Shown piece by piece: positions 41,686-50,888 of a stretch of 64,000 nucleotides of DNA. Below the pieces are notes generated by a model. The model was not told the origin of the DNA. It saw nothing but the letters and a program-made list of their open reading frames with translations, and did no database searches. Position 1 is the stretch's first letter. Every line of letters begins with the position of its first letter. Position numbers and translations under genes: made by a program. The DNA comes from G965220305 sp965220305 (GTDB lineage: Bacteria > Chloroflexota > Dehalococcoidia > Lucifugimonadales > UBA3495), in the NCBI GenBank assembly GCA_965220305.1, contig OZ244817.1:248001-312000 (forward strand). The letters run 5' to 3'.

Positions 41686-43044
41686 ATGGCAACCACACTG
41701 GTACAAGAGGCCCGCATCGTTGACCCATCCCTGGGAAGGGACGCTGTCGGCGACATTTTGGTGCGGGATGGGAAGATTGCTGCCATCGGCGAGAATATTC
41801 CCGTTGACAGCCTATCCCAAGGCAGTACGATAGTTCCGGCCTCCGGCTTGGTAGTTTGTCCGGGCTTTATCGACCTGCACTGTCACCTGAGAGAACCCGG
41901 CTTTGAATACAAGGAGACCATCGCCACCGGAACGAAAGCTGCCGCCCGGGGCGGGTTCACCACCGTGTGTTGCATGCCCAATACCGAGCCGCCCATCGAT
42001 AACGCCGCCGTCATAGATTTTATCCAGCGGCGTTCCCAAACCGAAGGGGTGGTCCGAGTCTTTCCCGTCGGTTGCGTAACCAAGGGGCGCGCCGGCAAGG
42101 AACTTGCCGAGATGCAGGAGCTTGCCTCCGCCGGCGCGGTGGCCTTCAGCGACGACGGAGACCCGGTATATGACCCCAACCTGATGCGGTTGGCCCTATC
42201 CTACAGCCTGGACCTGGGTGTTCCCATCACCAATCACTGCGAAGACTTCGCCCTCTCCCGCCACGGAGTAATGGCCGAGGGCTGGACCGCCACTCGCCTG
42301 GGCCTCGCCGGGATTCCCGCCGCCGCTGAAGAAGCGATGATTGCCCGCGACATCTCCCTGGCCCAGCTTACCGGAGGGCGTTTGCACCTGGCCCATCTCA
42401 GCACCGCCGGTTCGGTCCAGTTGGTGCGGCAGGCCAAGGAAATGGGCCTGGCAGTGACCGCCGAGGTTTGCCCTCACCATCTGACGGTTACCGATGAGTG
42501 GGCCCTGGGCGGTAGGGGAATGGATGATGGGGCTGTGGGTCCCGCCAGTTACGACACTTCCACCAAGGTGTACCCTCCCCTGCGGAGCCCAGGGGACGTG
42601 GCAGCCCTGGTGCAGGGCCTGGCGGATTCTGTCATTGACTGCGTGGCAACGGACCACGCCCCCCATGACCGTCCCAGCAAGGTAGTCACCTACGATGAGG
42701 CCGCCTTTGGCATCAGCGTTTTGGAGACCGCCCTGGGTTCACTGTTGTCCCTGGTGCATCAGGGGTGGATTTCTTTACCTAACATGGTGGAGCGCCTCAC
42801 CGCCGGTCCGGCGCGGGTTTTGGGCCACGCCTTTTCGGACTTGGCCACACTGCGGGTGGGTACCCCCGCAGACCTGGTGCTCTTCGACCCTGACCGGGAG
42901 TGGGTAGTAGACCCAGGAGAGTTCGCGTCCAAGGGTAAGAACACGCCCCTGGAAGGGGCCACTCTGCGGGGGAAGGTAGTTTTTACTATGGTCGAGGGAG
43001 AGCTGGTCTTTACAGACTCTTCCATTCTAAGGCAGGTGGACTAG
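41686..43044 (+). CDS. pyrC: Dihydroorotase (type I)
   Basis: Cyclises carbamoyl aspartate to dihydroorotate. The 452-residue amidohydrolase has zinc ligands in FIDLHCHLREPG (H65, H67), ITNHCED, HLAHLST and CVATDHAPH, and the NTEPPIDN segment, i.e. the type I (PyrC of Gram-positives) pattern. ATG start with a loose GAGG upstream. Its stop codon directly abuts the carA TTG start, so the two are translationally linked. Confidence 0.96.
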   Translation: MATTLVQEARIVDPSLGRDAVGDILVRDGKIAAIGENIPVDSLSQGSTIVPASGLVVCPGFIDLHCHLREPGFEYKETIATGTKAAARGGFTTVCCMPNTEPPIDNAAVIDFIQRRSQTEGVVRVFPVGCVTKGRAGKELAEMQELASAGAVAFSDDGDPVYDPNLMRLALSYSLDLGVPITNHCEDFALSRHGVMAEGWTATRLGLAGIPAAAEEAMIARDISLAQLTGGRLHLAHLSTAGSVQLVRQAKEMGLAVTAEVCPHHLTVTDEWALGGRGMDDGAVGPASYDTSTKVYPPLRSPGDVAALVQGLADSVIDCVATDHAPHDRPSKVVTYDEAAFGISVLETALGSLLSLVHQGWISLPNMVERLTAGPARVLGHAFSDLATLRVGTPADLVLFDPDREWVVDPGEFASKGKNTPLEGATLRGKVVFTMVEGELVFTDSSILRQVD

Positions 43045-44154
43045 TTGGCCAAAGAAGCCTATTTGGTGTTGGAAGACGGCTCGGTGCATGCCGGCGAGAC
43101 TTTTGGCGCTGACGTTCCGGGTACCGGCGAAGTTGTTTTCAACACCAGCATGACGGGTTACCAGGAAGTATTGACCGACCCTTCGTATGCCGGGCAACTG
43201 GTCACTCTGACCTATCCCCTGGTAGGAAATTACGGCATTAACCGGGTCGATTACGAATCAAAGCGCATCCAAGTAGCTGGTCTGGTGGTGCGGGAACACT
43301 GCGACCGCCCCAGTCACGGCGATAGCGAAATCACCCTCCACGAATACCTTTTCTCCCAAGGTATACCGGGAATCTGCGGAGTAGATACAAGAGCCATCAC
43401 CCGGCGCCTCCGGGAGCGGGGAGTTATGATGGGCATCGTCACTACCGGGACTCCAGAATCGGCGCAGGCCCGGCTCAGCGAAATGCCCCGTTACGACGAT
43501 CTGAACTTGGTGCGCACCGTAACCGCCGAGAAAGCGTACCGCTGGGACAACGCCGAAAAAGATAATGGACCTGCATCCAGGTATCGAGTAGTCGTGACCG
43601 ACTGCGGACTGAAGTACAACATCCTCCGTCTATTGCGGCAGCGCGATTGCGAAGTTATCGCTGTACCGGCAGCCACCACTGCCGAGGATATACTGGCTCT
43701 CGGGCCTTCGGGGGTCCTGCTCTCGCCAGGTCCTGGAGACCCTCAGTTGCTGGACTACGTGGTCGACAACATCGCCAAGTTGGTGGGGCGGATCCCGATT
43801 ATGGGCATCTGCCTGGGCCACCAATTGATTGCCCGGGCCCTTGGCGCGAGGACTTTCAAGCTAAAGTTCGGGCACCGAGGGGCCAACCATCCGGTGCAGG
43901 ACCTGGACACGGGCCGGGTATACATAACTGCTCAAAACCACGGTTACGCCGTGGATGCCGACTCCCTGCCTTCGAGCCTGGAAATCAGCCACATCAATCT
44001 CAACGACAACACCGTCGAGGGGCTGCGCCATCGAGAGTTGCCCCTTTTCAGCATCCAATACCATTCAGAGGCCTCACCAGGTCCTCGGGATAACGAGTAT
44101 CTGTTTGATCGTTTTGTTCAAATGTTATCCGAGGCGCAGGGCCAGGGGAGGTGA
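43045..44154 (+). CDS. carA: Carbamoyl-phosphate synthase small subunit (glutaminase)
   Basis: Hydrolyses glutamine and channels ammonia to CarB. The 369-residue protein has the CarA N-terminal domain (LEDGSVHAGETFG, NTSMTGYQEVLTDPSY) and a class I amidotransferase domain with the nucleophile C256 in GICLGHQL and H340/E342 in QYHSEASPGP. TTG start immediately after the pyrC stop; no ATG precedes the conserved N-terminus. carB is separated from it by an unknown gene. Confidence 0.96.
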   Translation: MAKEAYLVLEDGSVHAGETFGADVPGTGEVVFNTSMTGYQEVLTDPSYAGQLVTLTYPLVGNYGINRVDYESKRIQVAGLVVREHCDRPSHGDSEITLHEYLFSQGIPGICGVDTRAITRRLRERGVMMGIVTTGTPESAQARLSEMPRYDDLNLVRTVTAEKAYRWDNAEKDNGPASRYRVVVTDCGLKYNILRLLRQRDCEVIAVPAATTAEDILALGPSGVLLSPGPGDPQLLDYVVDNIAKLVGRIPIMGICLGHQLIARALGARTFKLKFGHRGANHPVQDLDTGRVYITAQNHGYAVDADSLPSSLEISHINLNDNTVEGLRHRELPLFSIQYHSEASPGPRDNEYLFDRFVQMLSEAQGQGR

Positions 44155-44255
44155 AGCGAAAGCAGGGACAGATTGTCTGAATCAATGAAGCTGGTAGGAA
44201 TACAAAGTCTTATTCTCGTTATCTTTGGTTTCTCCTGCAGTATTCGGAGGTATTA

Positions 44256-44675
44256 ATGTCTGCCTTTTCAATGGTCTTACTGGAGGAGGGGGTGGAAGTG
44301 GAACTTCCGATAGGATTGTCGGAAGCTGTATCGCTGCTGAACGACGTGGTCCCAGAGTTCAGTTGCGAAAATCACGGTTACGTTTTTGGCACCATCAGCC
44401 GGGCACAGCTCGGGGTGCGTTGGGACCTATCGGTAAAACTGGTTAACCTGACGACCAGCCAGGTCTTCGAGGAACCCGTAGGCTGTGTCGAACTGGCGGC
44501 CAGGGGCCGGGGCAGTGTCAATTTCAAGGTGCCGCCCCGGTCGGAACTGGACTTCCCCGGAATGAGCAAATACGACTGGGATGGGAAATACTTCGGCTCG
44601 TTCATTTTCAACATGCTGAATACCCTCCACGATCGTGAGCTAATCCGATTGCCCGGGGCGCTGCCGACCATTTAG
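44256..44675 (+). CDS. Unknown protein encoded between carA and carB
   Basis: A 139-residue soluble protein I do not recognise. ATG with a strong GGAGG five bases upstream, 101 bases after carA and 58 bases before carB. Sequence has beta-rich character with pieces such as EVELPIGLSEAVSLLNDVVP, VELAARGRGSVNF and KYFGSFIFNMLNTLHD, no membrane helix, no metal motif. Its coding quality and ribosome site equal those of the neighbours, so it is a real gene carried in the pyr transcript. Whether it serves carbamoyl-phosphate synthase is open. Confidence 0.8.
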   Translation: MSAFSMVLLEEGVEVELPIGLSEAVSLLNDVVPEFSCENHGYVFGTISRAQLGVRWDLSVKLVNLTTSQVFEEPVGCVELAARGRGSVNFKVPPRSELDFPGMSKYDWDGKYFGSFIFNMLNTLHDRELIRLPGALPTI

Positions 44676-44733
44676 CGTTGGCCGCCGCCCATTTGGGTGC
44701 AGGCCGTAACACCGGGAGGTACTACTTAATAAG

Positions 44734-47700
44734 GTGAACAGCTCAACTAAGGCTCCGGAGAAGGTTCTCATCATCGGCTCCGGTCCCATCGTCATCGGCC
44801 AGGCGGCGGAGTTCGACTACGCCGGCACCCAGGCTTGCAAGGCCCTTCGGGAGGAGGGCATAACTACTGTTCTGGTCAACTCAAACCCGGCCACCATCAT
44901 GACGGACCGGGATATTGCCGACCAGGTCTACATCGAGCCGCTCACCGTTGAAGTGCTGGAACGCATCATTCAACGAGAGCGGCCCGATGGCATTTTACCC
45001 ACCCTGGGCGGCCAGACGGGGTTAAACTTGGCCGTCTCCCTGGCAGACGCCGGAATCCTGGACAAATACAACCTGCGTCTGTTGGGCACGCCCCTGGAAA
45101 CCATCAGAAAGTCCGAAGACCGGGACTTCTTCCGCAATTTTCTTCACGACATCGGGGAACCGGAACCTCCCAACGTGTCGGTCTCTTCCCTGGAAGAAGC
45201 CCGAACCTATGGCTTGGAATTGGGCCTACCCCTGGTGGTGCGGCCCGCTTATACCCTGGGCGGCACCGGCGGAGGCATCGCCAACACCTGGGAGGAATTT
45301 GAGTCCATAGTCCGCAGCGGACTGGCCAACAGCCCTATTTCCCAGGTGCTCTTGGAGCGTTCCCTGGTAGGCTGGAAGGAAATCGAGTACGAGGTAATAC
45401 GCGACGGGGCCGACAACTGTATCACGGTTTGCAACATGGAGAACCTGGACCCAATGGGGGCCCATACCGGCGACAGCATTGTGGTAGCGCCCAGTCAGAC
45501 CCTGACCGACAAAGAGTACCAGATGCTGCGCTCCGCCAGCTTGCGGATAATTCGGGGCCTGGGCATCGAAGGTGGTTGCAACGTACAGTTCGCCCTCCGA
45601 CCTCATCCGCAGGTAAGCGAGGCGCTTCCCGACTCCTGGCGACCGGAGCACCCCTACTACGTTATTGAGGTGAACCCCCGGGTCAGCCGCAGTTCCGCCT
45701 TGGCCAGCAAGGCGACAGGGTACCCCATTGCGCGGGTCTCGGCCAAGATTGCCGTGGGAAAACGCCTCGATGAGATTCAAAACGCGGTCACCGGCAAGAC
45801 CGGGGCCGCCTTCGAGCCCGCCCTGGACTACTGCGTGGTCAAGATTCCTCGCTGGCCCTTCGACAAATTCCCCAACGGAGACAGGCAGATAACTACCCAG
45901 ATGAAGGCCACCGGCGAAGTAATGGCCATCGACCGGTCTTTTGAAGCGGCGTTGCAGAAGGCGACCCGTTCCCTGGAGATAGGCAACCGTACCCTGCTGT
46001 GGGAAGACCGGGAATGGCGGGCCTGGGTTGAGGGCGACAGCTTTCTGGATAAGTTGCCCCTGGGCCCCAACGACCTGCGGCTTTGGGCAATTATGGCCGC
46101 GTTGCGACGCAATGTAGACGCTGCCACCCTGGTGCAGCGCACCCTGGTTGACCCCTGGTTTATCAGTGCCCTGGAACGCATTAGAGGCATGGAGTTACGG
46201 CTTCTTTCCGAGTCTTTAACCCCCAGTCTACTACTGCGGGCTAAACGGCTGGGATTCTCCGACGAGCAGGTCGGCACCCTCTCGGACATGCTTCCCGAGC
46301 AGGTGCGGAACCTTCGCAAGAGCTGGGACCTGCTGCCCGTCTACAAGATGGTAGATACCTGCGCCGCCGAGTTTGAAGCCGTTACCCCCTATTACTACAG
46401 CACCTATGACCTGGAAAACGAAGCCCCGCCGCTGGCGGGGCAAAAGGCAGTGGTAATAGGCAGCGGCCCAATCCGCATCGGCCAGGGCATCGAGTTCGAC
46501 TATTGCAGCGTCCATGCTGCCTGGGCCCTCTCGCAAGCCGGCGTGAGAAGCGTGATGATTAACTCCAACCCGGAAACGGTGTCCACCGACTTCGATACCA
46601 GCGACCGCCTTTACTTCGAGCCCTTGGACGAAGAAGCGGTGCGGGACGTAATCGAGAACGAGACGGCGGGTGATGATCCGCCGCCGTCGGTGGTGCAGTT
46701 CGGCGGGCAGACTGCCATCAACCTATCCCAACTGTTGGACCAAGCAGGCTTGCCCATTCTGGGCTCCAGCGCGGCGGTAATTGACATCGCTTCAGATCGC
46801 CAGAAGTGCGAGGAATTCCTGGCTCGTCTGGGGATTCCCCAGCCGCCGGGAGCCTCGGTCGCATCGGTGGCCGATGCCCTGCAAGTGGCGCAAAACATCG
46901 GGTACCCCGTTGTGGTGCGGCCCAGCTACGTCCTGGGCGGGCGGGCCATGGAAATCGTCCAGAATGCTTCGGAGTTAATCCGCTACCTTACCCTGGCAAC
47001 CCAGGTCTCTCCCGATAACCGGGTGCTGGTAGACCATTACATGGAAGGCAAGGAGTGCGAGGTAGACGCCATCTGTGACGGGGAGCAGGTCCTGATTCCG
47101 GGAATCATGGAGCACATCGAGCGTGCCGGAGTCCACAGCGGCGACTCCATGGCGATTTACCCCGGCCTCAATCTATCCGAGGGCGAGGTGGACACCATCG
47201 TGGACTATGCCACGCGCATCGGCTTGGCTATGGGGGTGCGGGGGTTGATGAACATACAGTTCGTCATCCAGGGAGGGAGCGCCTACCGGAGTCCCCAGTC
47301 CCCCTTCGACGATGCTAATTTGACCACTGTATACGTGCTGGAAGTCAACCCCAGGGGCAGCCGCACCATTCCGTTTATCTCCAAGGTTACGGGAGTCCCC
47401 GTCGCCAACCTGGCCACTAGGGTGATGCTGGGACAAACCCTGGCGGAGTTGGGCTATCCGGGAGGTCTGTGGCCCCGGCAAAAACTGGTGGGAATAAAGG
47501 CCCCCGTATTCTCAATGGCCAAGTTGGTAGGGGTGGACTGGTACCTGGGGCCCGAGATGAAGTCCACCGGCGAAGTTATGGGCATCGACAACGACTTTAC
47601 CAACGCACTGTCCAAGGCGCTGATGGCGGCGGCGTTGAAGTTGGAGCAGGGCATGGGCGTTCTGCTCAGCATAGCCGACCAGAACAAGGCCGAGTCGGTA

Positions 47701-48054
47701 ACGTTGATTAGGCAGTTGCTCAGGGCCGGTTGCCACCTATACGCCACCGAGGGCACAGCGGCCATGATTGAGGCCATGGGTATGCCGGTGACAATGATAA
47801 CCAAGCGGCTGAGCGAAGGCTCCCCCAACGTGGTGGACGTAATCAACGACGGCACCGTGGGGGCGGTCGTCAACACCCTGTCGGGGGATACTTCCGTTCT
47901 GCAGGACGGCTTCTACATCCGGCGGGCAGCGGTTGAGCAGCGAATTCCCTGTTTTACCTCTCTGGACACCGCCCGGGCGGCGGTGGAGAGCCTGTTGATG
48001 GAACAGGGCAACTACCGGGTGCAGCGGACCGAGGAGTACCTGGGCACGGGCTAA
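44734..48054 (+). CDS. carB: Carbamoyl-phosphate synthase large subunit
   Basis: ATP-dependent synthesis of carbamoyl phosphate from bicarbonate and ammonia. The 1106-residue protein has two ATP-grasp halves: first with KVLIIGSGPIVIGQAAEFDY and GGQTGLNLAV, second with KAVVIGSGPIRIGQGIEFDY and FGGQTAINLSQLLDQ, an oligomerisation segment between, and the C-terminal MGS-like allosteric domain (LLRAGCHLYATEGTAAMIEAMG). A GTG start at 44734 is the earliest in frame; GGGAGG is 14 bases away, rather far. Length is slightly above the usual 1060-1075. Last gene of the pyr operon. Confidence 0.97.
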   Translation: MNSSTKAPEKVLIIGSGPIVIGQAAEFDYAGTQACKALREEGITTVLVNSNPATIMTDRDIADQVYIEPLTVEVLERIIQRERPDGILPTLGGQTGLNLAVSLADAGILDKYNLRLLGTPLETIRKSEDRDFFRNFLHDIGEPEPPNVSVSSLEEARTYGLELGLPLVVRPAYTLGGTGGGIANTWEEFESIVRSGLANSPISQVLLERSLVGWKEIEYEVIRDGADNCITVCNMENLDPMGAHTGDSIVVAPSQTLTDKEYQMLRSASLRIIRGLGIEGGCNVQFALRPHPQVSEALPDSWRPEHPYYVIEVNPRVSRSSALASKATGYPIARVSAKIAVGKRLDEIQNAVTGKTGAAFEPALDYCVVKIPRWPFDKFPNGDRQITTQMKATGEVMAIDRSFEAALQKATRSLEIGNRTLLWEDREWRAWVEGDSFLDKLPLGPNDLRLWAIMAALRRNVDAATLVQRTLVDPWFISALERIRGMELRLLSESLTPSLLLRAKRLGFSDEQVGTLSDMLPEQVRNLRKSWDLLPVYKMVDTCAAEFEAVTPYYYSTYDLENEAPPLAGQKAVVIGSGPIRIGQGIEFDYCSVHAAWALSQAGVRSVMINSNPETVSTDFDTSDRLYFEPLDEEAVRDVIENETAGDDPPPSVVQFGGQTAINLSQLLDQAGLPILGSSAAVIDIASDRQKCEEFLARLGIPQPPGASVASVADALQVAQNIGYPVVVRPSYVLGGRAMEIVQNASELIRYLTLATQVSPDNRVLVDHYMEGKECEVDAICDGEQVLIPGIMEHIERAGVHSGDSMAIYPGLNLSEGEVDTIVDYATRIGLAMGVRGLMNIQFVIQGGSAYRSPQSPFDDANLTTVYVLEVNPRGSRTIPFISKVTGVPVANLATRVMLGQTLAELGYPGGLWPRQKLVGIKAPVFSMAKLVGVDWYLGPEMKSTGEVMGIDNDFTNALSKALMAAALKLEQGMGVLLSIADQNKAESVTLIRQLLRAGCHLYATEGTAAMIEAMGMPVTMITKRLSEGSPNVVDVINDGTVGAVVNTLSGDTSVLQDGFYIRRAAVEQRIPCFTSLDTARAAVESLLMEQGNYRVQRTEEYLGTG

Positions 48055-48074
48055 CATCTGGACGCGCCTTTCAG

Positions 48075-49028
48075 TTACCAGTCCACCTCGGTGCCCACGC
48101 CCTCTACCTTGGCCCGGTCATAAGCCAATTTGGCGGCGGCCACGTCGGCGACTCCCGTGCCCATGAGCTTGGCGTACACAATCTGTTCGGCGCTGTCCCG
48201 CCCGGGTACCAACCCGGCCACGGCGTGGCGTAATTCCCAGGGCTGACTCCAGCGCAGCAAGCCCCGGTCCACCATGCTGGCTAAGTCTCCCGCCTCGTAG
48301 AGGGCCTGCTCCAAGGAGTCCACAAAGATCTTGTCGGCCCGGCTGATGGTGGCATCGTCAACTTCCCGCGCCCGCCAGGTGGTAGGTCCGGCCCCGATGA
48401 CCGTAGCGCCGGGGGAGACCCACTCCCCGTTGACCACCGGCTCCATCGTCGCGGCGATGGCAATTACTATGTCGCTGTCTTGGACGGCCTCTTTATTTGA
48501 TTCAGTTGCCACAACTTCTACACCCAGCGAGTCGCCCATAGTCCTGGCAAACGACTCCCGGCGTTCCTGGGTACGGCTGTAGGCCTTGATTTTCCGTATC
48601 TCTCGCACCTTGCAGACCGCTTCCAATTGGGTAGGAGCCTGGTACCCGGTCCCTATGATGCCCACGGTGCTGGCGCCGGGGTTGGAAAGAAGTTTGACCG
48701 CCACCGCCGTGGTGGCCCCGGTGCGAAGCTGCCCCAGGCGATTTGCCTGGGTATAGCAGAGCAGTTTCCCATTATCGGCGTCGTACAGGCTGACCTGGAA
48801 AGAGTATTGCCCCCGCACCACGGTATACGTCTTGACCCCCATCACGCCACCGTAAAAGAGCCCGCCCCCCATGACGGCCAGTTGGCCGCTGTCGCCGATG
48901 ACCTTCCGCCGGGGCAGGTTGTAGACTTGACCTCGGCCAAAGTGCCCCTGCATCGATTCGATGGCGACCAGCATGTCGTCCATGGAAACGGTCTGATTCA
49001 CGTCTTCGTCCCGCAAGAACAGCGCCAT
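48075..49028 (-). CDS. Ornithine cyclodeaminase/mu-crystallin family protein
   Basis: A 317-residue NAD(P)-binding enzyme of the OCD/alanine-dehydrogenase/ketimine-reductase family. Motifs: MDDMLVAIE, GGVMGVKTY, RLGQLRTGATTAVAVKLL, the Rossmann turn VGIIGTGYQAPTQLEA, and TVIGAGPTTWRAREVDD. Members deaminate ornithine to proline or reduce cyclic imines; substrate unclear. The ATG at 49028 has AAGGAAGG upstream, whereas the 102-residue open extension upstream has no homologous character. Convergent with carB, 20 bases apart. Confidence 0.9.
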   Translation of the reverse strand: MALFLRDEDVNQTVSMDDMLVAIESMQGHFGRGQVYNLPRRKVIGDSGQLAVMGGGLFYGGVMGVKTYTVVRGQYSFQVSLYDADNGKLLCYTQANRLGQLRTGATTAVAVKLLSNPGASTVGIIGTGYQAPTQLEAVCKVREIRKIKAYSRTQERRESFARTMGDSLGVEVVATESNKEAVQDSDIVIAIAATMEPVVNGEWVSPGATVIGAGPTTWRAREVDDATISRADKIFVDSLEQALYEAGDLASMVDRGLLRWSQPWELRHAVAGLVPGRDSAEQIVYAKLMGTGVADVAAAKLAYDRAKVEGVGTEVDW

Positions 49029-49318
49029 AATTTCCTTCCTTTCAGGGTGGTAAAATGCCCAGCCATATCGCGGCGAGGTTGAGCCGCACAAGCTCACAGG
49101 ACGTTCTTCTACCGGGTCAGTGGAGTCCCCTTCCCGGCGAAAACGGAATTGGGAGTAATTTGATGCAGCCGGTAGCCTGTGATGGGTGGCAGTCCCACCG
49201 CTCCGAACTCCATTTGTGGAGACGAAAACTCCGCCAGCCCATTTCTCACAGCAAAAGTTGGTCTGCGATGGGCGCAGCCCAACATAGCCTGCTGCGGCCC
49301 TCCCCCGGAACGTCAGTA
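49029..49318. other. Leader of the cyclodeaminase gene, no gene seen
   Basis: About 290 bases between the ferredoxin terminator and the cyclodeaminase gene, read on the minus strand. Several small hairpins (for example GGTGG/CCACC near 49185) and the segment CCGGGAAGG occur, but no riboswitch class could be assigned. Confidence 0.4.
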
Positions 49319-49350
49319 AGAAAACCCAGAGCACCCTATAGTGCCCTGGG
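49319..49350 (-). terminator. Terminator of the ferredoxin gene
   Basis: On the minus strand CCCAGGGCAC - TATAGG - GTGCTCTGGG, a 10-bp stem with one G-U pair, followed by TTTTCTT. It lies about 70 bases after the ferredoxin stop. Confidence 0.75.
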
Positions 49351-49422
49351 CGTATTCTAGGAATCTATCCGACGGTTGGAAAGCCATACTCTGTTGCGCA
49401 GAGGCAACCGGGCCGGTGTAGG

Positions 49423-49665
49423 CTATCTTCTGAAGAAAGCTCGATTCTTTTGCACGTACTCCCTCCATTGGGGAGGCACGGCAAACTCGTCAAAAATCGC
49501 CGTCACCGGACAGACTGTCTCGCAATACGCGCAATCAATGCAGTCGTCCGGGTTGATGTAGTACATATTGTCTTCATCAGTGGTGTGGATGCAGTCTACT
49601 GGGCACACATCGACGCATGCCGCATCTTTGACATCTATACAAGGTTCGGTAATGACGAAGGCCAT
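49423..49665 (-). CDS. 7Fe-type ferredoxin (3Fe-4S/4Fe-4S)
   Basis: An 80-residue electron carrier. Cys pattern C9, C17, C21, C25 and then C42, C45, C48, C52 (IDCAYCETVCP) is that of the 7Fe/8Fe ferredoxins such as FdxA, beginning MAFVITEPCIDVKDAACVDV. ATG with GAGGGAG upstream. Transcribed away from the LysR gene through a shared AT-rich region, and ended by the terminator at 49319. The redox partner is not evident. Confidence 0.95.
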   Translation of the reverse strand: MAFVITEPCIDVKDAACVDVCPVDCIHTTDEDNMYYINPDDCIDCAYCETVCPVTAIFDEFAVPPQWREYVQKNRAFFRR

Positions 49666-49745
49666 GACGTTTGCTCCCTCTCAAACCTTCTAGGTAGTAG
49701 GACTGCTGCTTCCGCAAGGGTCTTCCGAGTCCAGCGGGCAAAGGA

Positions 49746-49830
49746 AGCTTATCATTAGTCTATTCTCAGGATGGTTATATATTTTGTCAAGCAATAATAT
49801 GTGATATATTGTATTATATTAGTAATTCCA
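49746..49830. promoter_or_regulatory. AT-rich divergent promoter region with possible LysR site
   Basis: Between the divergent ferredoxin and LysR genes. TTGTCA (49784-49789) and TATATT (49805-49810) could be a rightward promoter with a short spacer. AATAATA and TATTATATT form a rough dyad, the kind of element a LysR regulator binds when controlling itself and a divergent neighbour. The composition is clearly more AT-rich than the surrounding DNA. Confidence 0.4.
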
Positions 49831-49857
49831 TCCTGCCCAGCGAGGGAAGCCAGTTTC

Positions 49858-50814
49858 ATGGAACTCCGAGAAATAGTCAGCTTTTACCATGTGGCACGAC
49901 TCCGCAGCGTCTCCCGGGCGGCCAGGAGGCTGGGGTTGGGCCAACCAACGGTCACCACTCATTTGAGGAAGTTGGAGGACGAATTCGCCGTCACCTTGTT
50001 CGACCGAATTAAACGCCCGATACAACTAACCTCGGAGGGGGCGGTCTTTCTCGACTTGATTACCCCGGTAGTCCAGTCCTTGGACAACTTGAAGAACCAA
50101 ATGGATTACTCCGAGCGTTTGGGGTCCTTCGTAGTTGGGGCCTATCCAGACTTGGTCATGTATCACCTTCCCCGGGGCATCCGCTCGTTCCGGCAGCAAT
50201 TCCCGGACGTCCACATCAGGTTGCGAGCCAGGCCCTATTCGACCCTGGTGCAGTTGGTCAAGTCGGGTGATGTTGACTTGGCCCTGTGCACCCGACCCCC
50301 GGGGGACGACCCTTCCCTCGAATTTCAGGAACTTTTTGAATACAACATCGTCTTGGTGACTCCGCCGGATCACTCCTTATTGATGGACCAGCCGGTGACG
50401 CTGCAAGGTATTGCCCAGTGGCCCCTGATAGCCCTGGGGCCGGAAAGCAGTACCCGCCGAAAAGTAGAACAGGCCCTGAAAGAACAGAATATCACCTACG
50501 ACTTCGCCTTGGAGATGGACAACACCGAGTTAATCAAGCGTTACGTGGAAATCGGGATGGGCGTGGCAATGTGCAGCGACTTCGCCTTGCACCCGGAAGA
50601 CCACGACAAGCTGGGGGTGGTGAGACTGGACCACCTGTTCACCAGCTCCACCATCGGCGTCTGCACCCTGAAGGGCAAATTCCTTGGCCGGTCGGTGCGT
50701 AATTTCATAAGTACCCTGCAAGAGGACCTATCGGGTTTCCACGCTGAACTGTGGGATTGGGAGAATACGGGGGAGCGGTCCCGCCGTTTGGCAGCCCCGA
50801 TGCCCACCGACTAG
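49858..50814 (+). CDS. LysR-family transcriptional regulator
   Basis: A 318-residue regulator. N-terminal winged HTH (about 1-60: FYHVARLRSVSRAARRLGLGQPTVTTHLRKLE, quoted here as SVSRAARRLGLGQPTVTTH) and a C-terminal periplasmic-binding-like effector domain, closest in style to CysB/Cbl. The ATG at 49858 has GAGGGA upstream. LysR proteins usually control the divergent gene, here the ferredoxin; the MFS gene downstream is on the opposite strand. Effector unknown. Confidence 0.92.
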   Translation: MELREIVSFYHVARLRSVSRAARRLGLGQPTVTTHLRKLEDEFAVTLFDRIKRPIQLTSEGAVFLDLITPVVQSLDNLKNQMDYSERLGSFVVGAYPDLVMYHLPRGIRSFRQQFPDVHIRLRARPYSTLVQLVKSGDVDLALCTRPPGDDPSLEFQELFEYNIVLVTPPDHSLLMDQPVTLQGIAQWPLIALGPESSTRRKVEQALKEQNITYDFALEMDNTELIKRYVEIGMGVAMCSDFALHPEDHDKLGVVRLDHLFTSSTIGVCTLKGKFLGRSVRNFISTLQEDLSGFHAELWDWENTGERSRRLAAPMPTD

Positions 50815-50841
50815 AGCACAACCAGTCAGACACGGAGCTGC

Positions 50842-50888
50842 CGCCACCTTCCCCTGGCGACGTTCAGGGGGAGGTGGCGTTTCTATTT
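50842..50888. terminator. Bidirectional terminator between lysR and MFS genes
   Basis: 15-bp stem with one G-U pair (50842-50856 with 50865-50879, 8-base loop) followed rightward by TTTCTATTT. It overlaps the MFS stop codon. CCCCTGG...CAGGGGG is also a common intergenic repeat type. Confidence 0.7.

Noticed and set aside
49085..49260. Riboswitch-like leader before the cyclodeaminase gene
   Set aside because: Minus-strand sequence has CCGGGAAGG and small hairpins suggestive of a cobalamin element, but the conserved core (AGTCAGGA box, GCCACTG) is absent. Would need a covariance-model search.
48075..49334. Longer version of the cyclodeaminase protein (419 residues)
   Set aside because: The extra 102 N-terminal residues are not family-like, and AAGGAAGG precedes the ATG at 49028.
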